Positions 30,232 to 38,324 of a DNA stretch of 39,270 nucleotides are shown in pieces. How positions within the stretch are numbered: the first letter of the stretch is position 1; each line of letters begins with the position of its first letter. Both the position numbers and the translations under genes were made by a program. The DNA comes from Patescibacteria group bacterium. GTDB lineage: Bacteria > Patescibacteriota > Minisyncoccia > UBA6257 > 2-01-FULL-56-20. The stretch is from assembly GCA_028865305.1 (NCBI GenBank), contig JAGWKM010000006.1:1-39270 (forward strand). Direction: 5' to 3'. Below the pieces are notes generated by a model. That model ran no database searches and was not told the DNA's origin. It saw only the letters and a list, made by a program, of their open reading frames with translations.

Positions 30232-30558
30232 ATGAACATAGCAAATCAACCGGTCAGGAGTGCGATTATCTCTGACATAAAAAGCGCAAACTACTCACAG
30301 CAGGCAGGCGACGTTGTTATCCTCTTCGGCAATACGGCGGGGATGACATTGACGCTTCTCCCTGCGGCTCGTGAGAACGGCGCGATCTTGTACGTCAATA
30401 ACGAGGGTAACGAGAACACGCTGACGATAGCCGTCGCCTCGACCGATACGATCAACGAAACAACCTCGTACACGCTTGCGGCTGACAGCGTTATCTGTCT
30501 CGTGGCGGATGCGGCGAACAATGCGTGGCGATTGGTGAGCGGACCAACGGCGTTTTAA
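30232..30558 (+). CDS. Stand-alone fibre-tip-like beta domain, 108 aa
   Basis: The protein is a compact strand domain (VILFGNTAGMTLTLLPAARE, ILYVNNEGNENTLTIAVAST, TSYTLAADSVICLVADAANN, ending AWRLV). The same pattern ends the 26324 protein (TLHLPSTPVSG..., ending YWIIGAY). Domains of this form cap many phage tail fibres. Here it occurs alone, without a signal peptide, so it may pair with a fibre protein in trans. Confidence 0.6.
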   Translation: MNIANQPVRSAIISDIKSANYSQQAGDVVILFGNTAGMTLTLLPAARENGAILYVNNEGNENTLTIAVASTDTINETTSYTLAADSVICLVADAANNAWRLVSGPTAF

Positions 30559-30559
30559 G

Positions 30560-30934
30560 ATGGGAGCGTTAACCGACCTCTTGCGCCGTTTGCAACAGAG
30601 ACAAACCATACATGGTTTGTCGTCTGCGGCAAAGTTGCCTTGGTGGGGCTATGATGCGGCATCTCCGATACGACAAGCGGCTCCTCCTTACGATCAGCAA
30701 ACATTCAATCTAATGAATGAGGGTCCTCCGCGTCCCGATTGGAGTCCGATACAGCGTCAAAGTTGGCGTTATCCGAACCAACCGATAGATGACTTGGTGT
30801 ATCGAAACAACTATCCGGGCGGCGGCTATTGGTTAGACGGTAAATGGTATCAAAATCCCGACCAAAGTCCCAATCGTGCCGTACCTATTCCAAATGCAAA
30901 GCCGAATGATAATTTGCGTCCCATTCAATATTGA
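30560..30934 (+). CDS. Hypothetical proline/tyrosine-rich protein, 124 aa
   Basis: This is an unrecognised protein, mostly disordered: Pro-, Tyr- and Gln-rich with a WWGYD motif and a GGGYWLDGKWYQNPDQ segment. It is the first of five genes (30560-37107) that by order and composition look like ejection proteins carried in the virion. Disordered Pro/Gly-rich proteins are common among such proteins. It starts 2 bases after the previous stop. Confidence 0.5.
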   Translation: MGALTDLLRRLQQRQTIHGLSSAAKLPWWGYDAASPIRQAAPPYDQQTFNLMNEGPPRPDWSPIQRQSWRYPNQPIDDLVYRNNYPGGGYWLDGKWYQNPDQSPNRAVPIPNAKPNDNLRPIQY

Positions 30935-30936
30935 AT

Positions 30937-31608
30937 ATGCCTTACGACCCGAATAGCGGTCCCGCCTACGAATGGGGTAAAGACCCGTTCTATTCCGGTA
31001 ACGCCTTCCGTTACAACACGGGAGGCGCATCGCCTACGTTACGCTATGCCGCGAACCAATTACTCACGGGTAATAACGGCACGACGTATGCAAACATGGC
31101 GGCACAGCAAGCCCAACGTGCGGCACGGCTCGGCTATACCACCTTCGCTAATAACGCGATGGCGGCAGGCGGAGGTGGGAACTACAACGTCCTTGCGGGC
31201 GGAGCGCAGAGGTTCTTAGGGAACGCCGCCCGCGAATCTATGGGCGCGTTCGGGACGGGAGCGCGTATAAATAGCGAGAATATGACGCAGGGAGGACGGT
31301 TGGCGGCAAGCGCGGACGAACTCGACCAGCGAGGGAAACAAGCGTCGCTCGATTTCATCTCACGGTTAAAACCCGAATTTATGCCGGGATGGAGCGAGTG
31401 GCAACAGAACAACTATACCCAAAACGAAGGATTCCTGCCATGGCTCGGCAAATCACTCTTAGGTGGTTCGCTTGGGTCACTAACGGGACACTTCTTTGGA
31501 GGGTTAGGAACGGGGCTTGGAAACGCGGCGGCGAATTGGTTCACAGGTGGCGATAGCAATGGCGGTGATAGGGGACAACCAATCAACGATGACACTAATC
31601 AAGGATAA
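30937..31608 (+). CDS. Glycine-rich ejection-protein candidate, 223 aa
   Basis: The ATG 30937 is chosen over the upstream TTG. The protein has a Gly/Ala/Asn-rich middle (AAQQAQRAARLGYTTFANNA then MAAGGGGNYNVLAGG) and a Gly-rich end (GGSLGSLTGHFFGGLGTGLG) that could be a membrane or amphipathic segment. Small Gly/Ala-rich virion proteins of this kind are injected with DNA in P22-like phages (compare gp7). Function is inferred from position and composition. Confidence 0.55.
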   Translation: MPYDPNSGPAYEWGKDPFYSGNAFRYNTGGASPTLRYAANQLLTGNNGTTYANMAAQQAQRAARLGYTTFANNAMAAGGGGNYNVLAGGAQRFLGNAARESMGAFGTGARINSENMTQGGRLAASADELDQRGKQASLDFISRLKPEFMPGWSEWQQNNYTQNEGFLPWLGKSLLGGSLGSLTGHFFGGLGTGLGNAAANWFTGGDSNGGDRGQPINDDTNQG

Positions 31609-31610
31609 CA

Positions 31611-32198
31611 ATGCCCTTTGGCGGTAATTCAAACACAAGCATAACACCTGCCGATTTAGAAATGATGAAGTTGGTAGGTGCGGCGGCGAACACCGCGTAT
31701 AACCAGCGCGAAGCGAGTGTACGCGCCGGTCTTGCGCAGGCGGTAAGAGAGAAAGCGAACAATGAAATAAGCGCGGGGAACGTATTGCAGACCGCGCTGA
31801 ACCTTCACAGCAGTATATACAACTATAACCTTCAAGCTATAAACGATGTTCGCCAGCGACAAGAAGATTTGCGGACGCTTCATGCGATGGGTAAATTAAG
31901 CGATGCTGATTATCAAACACAATACGGTCAGTTGGATAAGTACGCGAACCAACTCGCTTCGCAGAATAACGCAAGAAGCGAACTGATGCAGGGATTGGTG
32001 AACAGGAGTATCAATGGTCAGCTTGGCGAAGGATACTTAGGCAATCAAGACGTAAAGATAGACGCGAACGGCAACCCTATTCCCGGTAAGAGTTTGCCCG
32101 GCAAATGGGACTTTTTCACGCCGAAAGAATTTAGGATGCCGGAGTTCGGCGGTCAGCGTTCGCCCGATACATCTCCGTATCAAGATGAGGAACAGTAA
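31611..32198 (+). CDS. Helical ejection-protein candidate, 195 aa
   Basis: Residues 13-130 form long helices (LEMMKLVGAAANTAYNQREASVRAGLAQAVREKA, then YNLQAINDVRQRQEDLRTLHAMGKLSD). The C-terminus is Pro/Gly-rich and disordered. This helical, coiled style matches small ejection proteins. It is one of a set of four consecutive genes before the giant protein. Its stop overlaps the next start (TAATG). Confidence 0.55.
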   Translation: MPFGGNSNTSITPADLEMMKLVGAAANTAYNQREASVRAGLAQAVREKANNEISAGNVLQTALNLHSSIYNYNLQAINDVRQRQEDLRTLHAMGKLSDADYQTQYGQLDKYANQLASQNNARSELMQGLVNRSINGQLGEGYLGNQDVKIDANGNPIPGKSLPGKWDFFTPKEFRMPEFGGQRSPDTSPYQDEEQ

Positions 32199-33394
32199 TG
32201 GCGTTCTTTAATGGAGCGGCAAGTACATATACGCCCGGCGAAGGCGGTCTCTCGGCAGAGGAGCAAATGCAACTCCTCGCGCAGCTATCCCAGCAGGATG
32301 ACGCGGCGCGGCGCAAGGGGCGCACACCCGTTTCGACGGGTATAAGCAGGGCAGGCGGAATCGGTAATAACCCGTTTGTTGTTAAAGTGCATCCATTTTT
32401 CGCGCCTGACACAACCAAAATACCCCCGCAGTATCAACACATTCCGGCGGATTCGTCGAACAACCCCATGTTTCCCGGCAATGACAGGGCAATTCCCGCA
32501 CATGATAGTCTGACCGCGCCCGAACGCGATCAGATACAAAACATGGGAGGAAACTATTCGCAGGGGATTGATACCATTCAAACCCATCAACCCGTCTATG
32601 GGTGGAACGCTTCTACGGGGAAAATGGAACCGCAACAAGGAAGCGTACCGGGAACGACCTATGTAACGCATCCCCAGAATTTACAACCGAGATTCCCGAC
32701 GGGGGATGAACTGCCAACGGCTCCTACTCTTTACGACGAGAACGGGATGCCGACGACACCGTTAATACCGATGGGTAATTTCGATTGGGATGCCGTCCCC
32801 AAAGCGGAACAGCCAAAGATGCTCGGCAAGTCTGCGGCAATAGTAAAGTCATATAATCCTGTCTCGGAGCAGTCCCTGAAAGACAGGCAGAATCAGTTTG
32901 ACCGCTACACGCCGACGCTGGCAGATAAAGGTACGGTGATGAAGTGGCAACAGGCGCAGGGAAATGAACCTGCGTATAAAGACCCAAAGACGGGCGCGGA
33001 ATCCGACGAACATAAACGCTGGGCTGAAAACAAACAGCAGGCGATGGACGACCAAGCGAACGCCGTGCAGGATTTCAATACCTACGTCAACGGCGTTGAC
33101 CATACGGCGGAACAGTTAGACCATCAATTCATTGATAATCCGCGAAACCTTGCGGATATAGACCCTCAAACGGGTCAGCCGTATATCCATGATACGCAAT
33201 CGCTGAAAAAATTTGCTCCCGCAGATTACAAAGCTATGATTAAAGCGTACCGCGACCACGTTGACTACTACCTTAAAAGCGGAAATTCCGCGCCGATAAC
33301 TGTACCCGGCACGAACAAACAAGTGTTAAGAGCAGACATGGCGAAGGCATACGACAGTTACGGACGCATACTGTTCGGTACGGATTGGAAGTGA
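32198..33394 (+). CDS. Ejection-protein candidate, 398 aa, mostly disordered
   Basis: The protein has a short N-terminal helix (LSAEEQMQLLAQLSQQDDAARRK), then a long Pro/Gly/Asn-rich disordered region (residues 40-215), then a helical C-terminal part (HKRWAENKQQAMDDQANAVQDFNTYVNGVDHTAEQLDHQF...). No enzyme motif is visible. Position and composition fit a virion protein injected with DNA or structuring the inner core. It ends 2 bases before the giant gene. Confidence 0.55.
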   Translation: MAFFNGAASTYTPGEGGLSAEEQMQLLAQLSQQDDAARRKGRTPVSTGISRAGGIGNNPFVVKVHPFFAPDTTKIPPQYQHIPADSSNNPMFPGNDRAIPAHDSLTAPERDQIQNMGGNYSQGIDTIQTHQPVYGWNASTGKMEPQQGSVPGTTYVTHPQNLQPRFPTGDELPTAPTLYDENGMPTTPLIPMGNFDWDAVPKAEQPKMLGKSAAIVKSYNPVSEQSLKDRQNQFDRYTPTLADKGTVMKWQQAQGNEPAYKDPKTGAESDEHKRWAENKQQAMDDQANAVQDFNTYVNGVDHTAEQLDHQFIDNPRNLADIDPQTGQPYIHDTQSLKKFAPADYKAMIKAYRDHVDYYLKSGNSAPITVPGTNKQVLRADMAKAYDSYGRILFGTDWK

Positions 33395-33396
33395 CG

Positions 33397-36300
33397 ATGG
33401 ACTTACCCAATGCGTTCGTGTCCTCCATCATCCCCGACAACGCAGACCTCGCCGCGAACAATGGTGAGACAGCAAAAACAACAGGAAAGTTTCGCGGGGC
33501 AGGGGAAGATGTAGGGAATAAAGATTGGATAAAAGAACACAACGTCCCTCCCGCAAAAGGCAGAGAAATATCACCCGGTCAGGTCAATGCGAATGTTCCA
33601 CGTGAAACATCGCCGTCGTTCTGGGATAACCTATGGAACGGCGCGGCTCCTCTCGTGCAGATACACCCTACTCCTATCAATCAGTTATTCGGCGCACCGA
33701 TAGACCAAGTGAAACAAGGGGCGGCTGAGCTCGGCACGAACCCGCTTGCGGGGGCGGCGCGGATGTTGAATGGGGCTGTCGGAACGGGGCTGAACCTGAC
33801 AGGTATTCCCGTTGCCATGAACTACCTTCCCGATGCGACCAAGAACGCCCTGATGCTTCCCGTTACAGGAGCCGCAAAACTCGAAGACTACGGAGAGCGT
33901 GGGCTTGGCTGGCTTGCCGATAAGTTGGGTATTGACGGGAATATGGGCATGAATCCGCAGACCGCCGCAGAAGCCACAGGAGCCATGCACGAACTGAACC
34001 AGAACTCGGCGGGGTTATTAGGTGCGCTTCTCACGGGAAAGATAACGGCAGGGCTGAAAGGCAATTACTCCAACCCTTACGACCCGAACTACAAACTTAT
34101 GGGTAAAGGAACTCCTTCGCCAGACCTTACCCCGTTCGTTCCCGAATTTAACCCCACCGGCGCAGACGTATCGAGCGGGATTCCGCCGTTCGCTGGGGCA
34201 TGGAACCCGCAGACGGGGGCGATGATGGACGCTTCGTTCCGCAACATGGACGTTCCTTACACGCCCGCAGGCAGGCAGATAAACGCCCCTGTCGTGAGTA
34301 ATTGGCTCGATGCGACGCTCCCGCCTATGGGAAGCGAAGCCAGACCTTTCCAGCTTCCCGATGTTACAGTAACGCCGGATGCCGGACCGAGCAACCCCGT
34401 CGCGGTAAACGAGGGTGTGCGGAGTTCGGCTCCGGTTGTTGAAGCGTCGAATGGTGCGCCCGCCGCGCCCGATAAACCGATGACGTGGAGTGAGTTCGTG
34501 CGCTCGGAGGAAAAGGTTGATCCCAGAACCATCAAAGCCAACACGCCCGACCATGTTCGATTGTATAAAGCATACGGGAATTATCGTCGCTCGTTTAACG
34601 CATTGCACGATGACGCAACTGATCGTATGGCACAAGAAATAGAAGAAAAAAAAAAGGAGGTAGCTGATGCCATTGATAAAGGGCAAGTCCAAGCAGGTAC
34701 GCAGTCAGAACATCAAGGAAATAGTAACGTCGTACAACCAAACGGGGAAGATAGGCAACAGCCGTCCACCCAACAAACGCCGGGCGTTAGCCCAAGCGGC
34801 GGCAATAGCGTACAGGATGCAGCGGGGCAAGTAACCCCAGAAACTACGCCTACGCCGCAAGCAAACCCTGTTAGCGATGAGATTAAAGGGAAGATAGACG
34901 ACGCTATCGAAAAGACCAAAGCAGATATACAGGCGCATTTGAAGGGCGGCGGCAATCAGTTGTCATCTTTTATTCCTCTCGACCCTGTACTGTTCGGGCA
35001 TTACACGAAACTCGGCGCGTTATACATAGGCAAAGGGATAGTGAATTTTGCTGATTGGTCGGCACAGATGGTCGCGGATGCTGGCGAGGCGATAAAGCCC
35101 CACCTGAAAAAGATATGGGACGCGGCGCAGGAACAGGTAAAAAGCGGTCTACCGTTCGTACAGCAAGAGAAGCCATCGGGGTTTGCGGCGAATATCAATC
35201 TCGACAAGCTGACCTCATCGGACGAGATAAAAAGCGCCATCCTCGATTATGTTCATTCCCATCCCGAAGAAGTGGCGGAAGCGCGGGCAAAGCGGACGCT
35301 CGAAGAAATCAAATCAGGCGCATCCAAGATGAAAATTCCTACGGTGAAAGTGGGGACATCCGGGAAAGCCGCGACATCGGAGGAGCAGTATTACATCGCT
35401 ACGCGCATGAAAGAAGCGTCGGAGGAAGCGGTAGCGGCAGTAAAGAAAGCCCAAGAGACGGGGAGCGACGACGACAGAATAGATGCAGAGAAGAAAACAG
35501 CCCAAGCCAACGCATTATGGAACGCCGTCATCGGGTTTCGCGCAGAGGCAGGGCGTTCGCTCCGTGTCTTGGCAGACATCAACGACATCCTCGACCTTGA
35601 CCCGCTCAATCCTATCCGTAAATTTTTACTTAATGCCATCCGCACGTCGCAGGACGAACTCGCCGCAGACATGGCGACGCTCGACCCGACGGCTCCCGAC
35701 TTCACGGAGAAAGCCCGTGAGATCATCCGCCGCCATTACAAGTTCAACATCTGGGACGAACTCTCGCGCATCATCCAAGCCGGCTATCTCACAAGTCCCG
35801 CGACCATCGGCAAGATTTTAGCGTCGCACGGAGTATTTTTAACAGTTGACCAGATAGCCAAGTTCCCGTCTGCGGTAGCAGATTATTTTGTATCGAGGTT
35901 GTTTGATTCTCCCCGTCAGGTTTCCATCCCTACGATGGAGAGTGAGTGGCGGAGCGTGAAAGACGCGGCGACCAAAGGCATCAGGGACGGGTTGAAGATA
36001 CTCGTCAAGGGGAATAAGACCAATGAGGACATCGGCGTAGAGAATATCAACCGCATAGACATAGAAGAACAGTATCAGAATATGCGGCGCATCCCGACAC
36101 GCTGGAAACTCGTCAACAGCTATATAAACACAGTAGGGAATGTGCATGAAGCGGCATACCGACCCTTGCGTCAGTTTGCTCTGACCGAAGCCATGAGCGA
36201 GGAAGCACGGCTCAAAGTGATAAACGACGGGGGCGACGCGAAGTATTGGTACGACCATCCCACGCCTGAAATGGAAGCGAACGCGATAGCCGCAACGGAA

Positions 36301-37107
36301 GAAGCCATCTTTACCAACCAGAACGGTATCTCGGACGCGCTCTCGGCGTTCAAGAAGAAGCTACCCGGCGCAGGTCGCCCCGTCGCTACGGCTGTCATCC
36401 CGTTCACGGTCATCCCTGTCAATGTGGTAGCTCGTGCATTAGACTATTCGGGTATAGGCGGTCTTTACAACGGCATGAAAGCGGCGCGGATGCTCTTTGC
36501 CAAAGCGGGGATAGACCCTGCGTTCCAACGTCAACTGTCGCTTTCTCTCGGACGGGGCGCGACGGGGATAGGATTACTCGCCATCGGTTCGATGTTGGCA
36601 CAGAAGAACTTGCTCACAGGGTACAGCCCAAAGAGTTTTGAAGATCAGGGACGGCTCACCGTAGGCGATAAAGAAGCGCAGGTGAACCAAGCCGTGAACC
36701 CGATAGGAAACATTCTGACGCTTGGAGCCACGCTTCAAGAAGCGAATGACGGCAAGAATGTTAATTGGCTGAAAACGGCAGGACAAACGATGAATGACCT
36801 TCCATTGGTGCGGTCTTCAAAAGAGATAGCGGACATGGCACAGGGAAGTTCGGCGGCGATAGGTTCGTTGGCGGGTGGTATCATTCCTGCGGGTGTAGCT
36901 GGTCTGGCGGGACAGATGGACGATTCAGAGCGCAACCGTAAGACCATCATGGACTACATTCAGAACCGTACTCCGATATGGCGGCAATCGTTACCATCGA
37001 AGGACATCCCCGAAACCAACCGATTATTCGACCCGTTCAACACACGGCAAGCCGGTGAGACTGCGCCCCGCAAAGAGCGTCCCTTCAAAGCAAAGAAACT
37101 GCGCTAA
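33397..37107 (+). CDS. Giant virion/ejection protein, 1236 aa
   Basis: The start ATG 33397 follows the previous stop by 2 nt. The protein has a disordered N-terminus, a helical region, a Gln/Pro/Asn-rich linker (about 424-505), a GYLT/DPVLFGHYTKLGALYIGKG-style domain near 540, long helices to about 900, then Gly/Ala-rich possible membrane segments near 985-1020 (AVIPFTVIPVNVVARAL). This layout is common for large phage internal virion proteins and MuF-polyvalent-associated proteins, and the gene order matches P22 gp16 or T7 gp16-like proteins. It may form the DNA channel. Its linker region contains a nested gene, a slippery A10 run and, near residue 66, a parS site. Confidence 0.7.
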   Translation: MDLPNAFVSSIIPDNADLAANNGETAKTTGKFRGAGEDVGNKDWIKEHNVPPAKGREISPGQVNANVPRETSPSFWDNLWNGAAPLVQIHPTPINQLFGAPIDQVKQGAAELGTNPLAGAARMLNGAVGTGLNLTGIPVAMNYLPDATKNALMLPVTGAAKLEDYGERGLGWLADKLGIDGNMGMNPQTAAEATGAMHELNQNSAGLLGALLTGKITAGLKGNYSNPYDPNYKLMGKGTPSPDLTPFVPEFNPTGADVSSGIPPFAGAWNPQTGAMMDASFRNMDVPYTPAGRQINAPVVSNWLDATLPPMGSEARPFQLPDVTVTPDAGPSNPVAVNEGVRSSAPVVEASNGAPAAPDKPMTWSEFVRSEEKVDPRTIKANTPDHVRLYKAYGNYRRSFNALHDDATDRMAQEIEEKKKEVADAIDKGQVQAGTQSEHQGNSNVVQPNGEDRQQPSTQQTPGVSPSGGNSVQDAAGQVTPETTPTPQANPVSDEIKGKIDDAIEKTKADIQAHLKGGGNQLSSFIPLDPVLFGHYTKLGALYIGKGIVNFADWSAQMVADAGEAIKPHLKKIWDAAQEQVKSGLPFVQQEKPSGFAANINLDKLTSSDEIKSAILDYVHSHPEEVAEARAKRTLEEIKSGASKMKIPTVKVGTSGKAATSEEQYYIATRMKEASEEAVAAVKKAQETGSDDDRIDAEKKTAQANALWNAVIGFRAEAGRSLRVLADINDILDLDPLNPIRKFLLNAIRTSQDELAADMATLDPTAPDFTEKAREIIRRHYKFNIWDELSRIIQAGYLTSPATIGKILASHGVFLTVDQIAKFPSAVADYFVSRLFDSPRQVSIPTMESEWRSVKDAATKGIRDGLKILVKGNKTNEDIGVENINRIDIEEQYQNMRRIPTRWKLVNSYINTVGNVHEAAYRPLRQFALTEAMSEEARLKVINDGGDAKYWYDHPTPEMEANAIAATEEAIFTNQNGISDALSAFKKKLPGAGRPVATAVIPFTVIPVNVVARALDYSGIGGLYNGMKAARMLFAKAGIDPAFQRQLSLSLGRGATGIGLLAIGSMLAQKNLLTGYSPKSFEDQGRLTVGDKEAQVNQAVNPIGNILTLGATLQEANDGKNVNWLKTAGQTMNDLPLVRSSKEIADMAQGSSAAIGSLAGGIIPAGVAGLAGQMDDSERNRKTIMDYIQNRTPIWRQSLPSKDIPETNRLFDPFNTRQAGETAPRKERPFKAKKLR
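33594..33609. promoter_or_regulatory. Perfect parS-type site TGTTCCACGTGAAACA
   Basis: The 16-mer matches TGTTNCACGTGAAACA, the bacterial chromosomal parS consensus bound by ParB, at every defined base. It lies within the giant ejection gene (coding about Asn-Val-Pro-Arg-Glu-Thr at residues 66-71). A chance match to 15 fixed bases in this genome is roughly 4 in 100,000. The phage has no visible ParA/ParB. Confidence 0.75.
34646..34667 (+). other. Slippery A10-G run with -1 stop at TGATG: candidate frameshift site
   Basis: Ten As (34646-34655) precede G. In the main frame the codons AAA AAA AAG include A AAA AAG, the dnaX-type slippery heptamer. A -1 slip at codon 420 would read GGA GGT AGC TGA, ending the product at 423 residues, and that TGA (34665-34667) shares its A with the ATG of a nested gene. 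TGATG junctions are used elsewhere in this genome. Either programmed frameshifting or a sequencing error in the run is possible. Confidence 0.5.
34667..34834 (+). CDS. Nested 55-aa protein inside the giant ejection gene
   Basis: ATG 34667 opens 55 codons in the +1 frame. GGAGG (34656-34660) stands 6 nt before it, the best Shine-Dalgarno of the genome. The protein reads MPLIKGKSKQVRSQNIKEIV then GKIGNSRPPNKRRALAQAAA and IAYRMQRGK. It matches the outline of a small phage family (MPL.KGKS...  ..TGKIGNSRP..  ..A.AIAY...) that I recognise but whose function is not known to me. It is highly basic, so it might bind DNA. In the other frame this stretch is a low-complexity linker, which fits the nested gene being the constrained one. 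Confidence 0.75.
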   Translation: MPLIKGKSKQVRSQNIKEIVTSYNQTGKIGNSRPPNKRRALAQAAAIAYRMQRGK

Positions 37108-37328
37108 TCGCCGTTATATATCCTCGACCTCATCTCCCGCAGTTGTTCCCACGTCAGCCCCGTTCGTTTCGGGCATACGTCCCGGTGATCCGTATGGATG
37201 TTTGGGTTGAACTCGGTCTCATCGCTACTGACTTCATTCGCCGCGACAGGTCGCCATCTCCCGTTGTCTTTAAGGAACGTGAGGCGTGTGCGGCAACCAG
37301 ATTTACAATAGATAGGGTTACTCGCCAT
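37104..37328 (-). CDS. Last gene of minus unit: Cys-containing protein, 74 aa
   Basis: The protein starts ASNPIYCKSGCRTRLTFLKDNG, with C8 and C12, H45, H48 and C52 (IHTDHRDVC), a possible zinc site. The end is a helix (TWEQLREMRSRIYNG). The function is unknown. Its stop codon (37104-37106) overlaps the plus-strand stop of the giant gene (37105-37107), so the two units converge with no gap. It overlaps its upstream neighbour by 11 nt. Confidence 0.65.
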   Translation of the reverse strand: MASNPIYCKSGCRTRLTFLKDNGRWRPVAANEVSSDETEFNPNIHTDHRDVCPKRTGLTWEQLREMRSRIYNGD

Positions 37329-37422
37329 CGCGCTCCTCCATCATGGATTTCAAGAGCCACAATGCAAAAGCAACGAGGATGAATCCCGCGCCTACGAGTT
37401 TATTGAAGAAGTCCTGGGTCAT
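37318..37422 (-). CDS. Single-helix membrane protein, 34 aa
   Basis: ATG 37422 opens a 34-residue protein with one membrane helix (LVGAGFILVAFALWLL) and a charged C-terminus (KSMMEERDGE). The longer frame from 37551 overlaps the upstream gene by 80 nt, so the short form is preferred. Tiny membrane proteins like this can act in lysis, or alter host membranes; this one is unassigned. It is next to two other membrane genes. Confidence 0.5.
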   Translation of the reverse strand: MTQDFFNKLVGAGFILVAFALWLLKSMMEERDGE

Positions 37423-37471
37423 TTTGTTATAAACGGCACTCCCCTTTGCCTGAGCAGTACCTCCCCGTAAC

Positions 37472-37723
37472 TCATTTTCCGCCCTCCACTTTGAACGACC
37501 GCGCCCGTAATTGCGCTCGGCAATCTTCGTTCGCACGGACGTAATAATCATATTCCTGCTGTGTCATGTCGTTTATTAACGTATGACATAGCCGCACATA
37601 TTCCGTGTCGTTACAGATAGAATCGTGCTGTGCCGGAGCGCACCCGTCGAAGCCGAAGAAACAAAGCGTAATGATAAGCCCTGCGATTGCGCCGAGCATA
37701 AGGGATTCAAAAAGTTTGTTCAT
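37472..37723 (-). CDS. Membrane or lipoprotein-like protein, 83 aa
   Basis: The N-terminus has a hydrophobic helix (LMLGAIAGLIITLCFFGF) followed by DGCAPAQHD, where C28 could be a poor lipobox cysteine. The rest is polar and helical with two further cysteines. An outer-membrane lipoprotein (o-spanin-like) or an anchored periplasmic protein are both possible. It is linked to the 37720 gene by an ATGA overlap. Confidence 0.55.
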   Translation of the reverse strand: MNKLFESLMLGAIAGLIITLCFFGFDGCAPAQHDSICNDTEYVRLCHTLINDMTQQEYDYYVRANEDCRAQLRARSFKVEGGK

Positions 37724-37908
37724 TTTCTTTCAGTAAATATGTATACACCTATTGCCACAAAAAGACCGACATCGGAAATCGTTATCGCAAAAACGAGGAC
37801 AGATTGTAAATTTACATCCGCAGGCGGTGGTATTTGTATTTCAAACCACACGAGAACGGGTAAGAGAATCGCGGTACATATAGATTGAATGAGTTGTTTT
37901 TCGTTCAT
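37720..37908 (-). CDS. Two-helix membrane protein, holin-like, 62 aa
   Basis: ATG 37908 follows an AAGGAAAATTAGG RBS; the longer frame is unlikely. Two membrane helices are seen: SICTAILLPVLVWFEI and VLVFAITISDVGLFVAIGVYIF, with a short Pro-rich turn between. The charged ends and size fit a small holin or antiholin, a second holin candidate besides 28877. It begins a run of three membrane-protein genes in the minus unit. Confidence 0.55.
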   Translation of the reverse strand: MNEKQLIQSICTAILLPVLVWFEIQIPPPADVNLQSVLVFAITISDVGLFVAIGVYIFTERK

Positions 37909-37922
37909 CCTAATTTTCCTTT

Positions 37923-38324
37923 CTATGTTAATAAATACTCGTACCAAAAATCGGCATAGGGTTTCCCGCGCAGTGGGGAGATAGTGCGGGCGGCGGCTTG
38001 AATAGCTTGCCAGCGTAACGGAAAAGTATGAATGAACCATATCTTAAACAAGGTTTCGGATTCACCTATATTCAATTCCGAATGATGCTTGCGGCACATC
38101 GCAATAAGATTATCGAGCAAATATTTTGTGTTCTTATTCCCGCGATGTTCGATATGGTGAGGGTCGAGCCGCCCTTCGCATAGACTTAGATTGCAATAAC
38201 AGCATCGCTCGTGATCGCGCCTAAGCATCACTTCTCGTGCCAGCTTATCCAACTCTCTCATTGACACCGCCTTTGCGTGGCGCACGTTGCGCGTGGTATG
38301 GTTGGGTTTTCTTTTTATCGACAT
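37923..38324 (-). CDS. HNH endonuclease, 133 aa
   Basis: This is an HNH nuclease by its motif: C42-Y-C44 near the front, then DPHHIEH (H56, H57), then LLDNLIAMCRKHH with N72, C77, H80 and H81. These give the beta-beta-alpha metal fold with a zinc pair. ATG 38324 is preferred to the upstream TTG. It overlaps the methyltransferase end by 10 nt. HNH genes beside phage packaging or methylase genes may nick DNA during packaging, act as homing nucleases, or cut host DNA. Which applies is not shown. Confidence 0.85.
   Translation of the reverse strand: MSIKRKPNHTTRNVRHAKAVSMRELDKLAREVMLRRDHERCCYCNLSLCEGRLDPHHIEHRGNKNTKYLLDNLIAMCRKHHSELNIGESETLFKIWFIHTFPLRWQAIQAAARTISPLRGKPYADFWYEYLLT

Noticed and set aside
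35055-35600. 181-codon Arg/Gly-rich frame inside the giant ejection gene
   Set aside because: Shadow-like composition and no Shine-Dalgarno sequence, unlike the nested gene at 34667.
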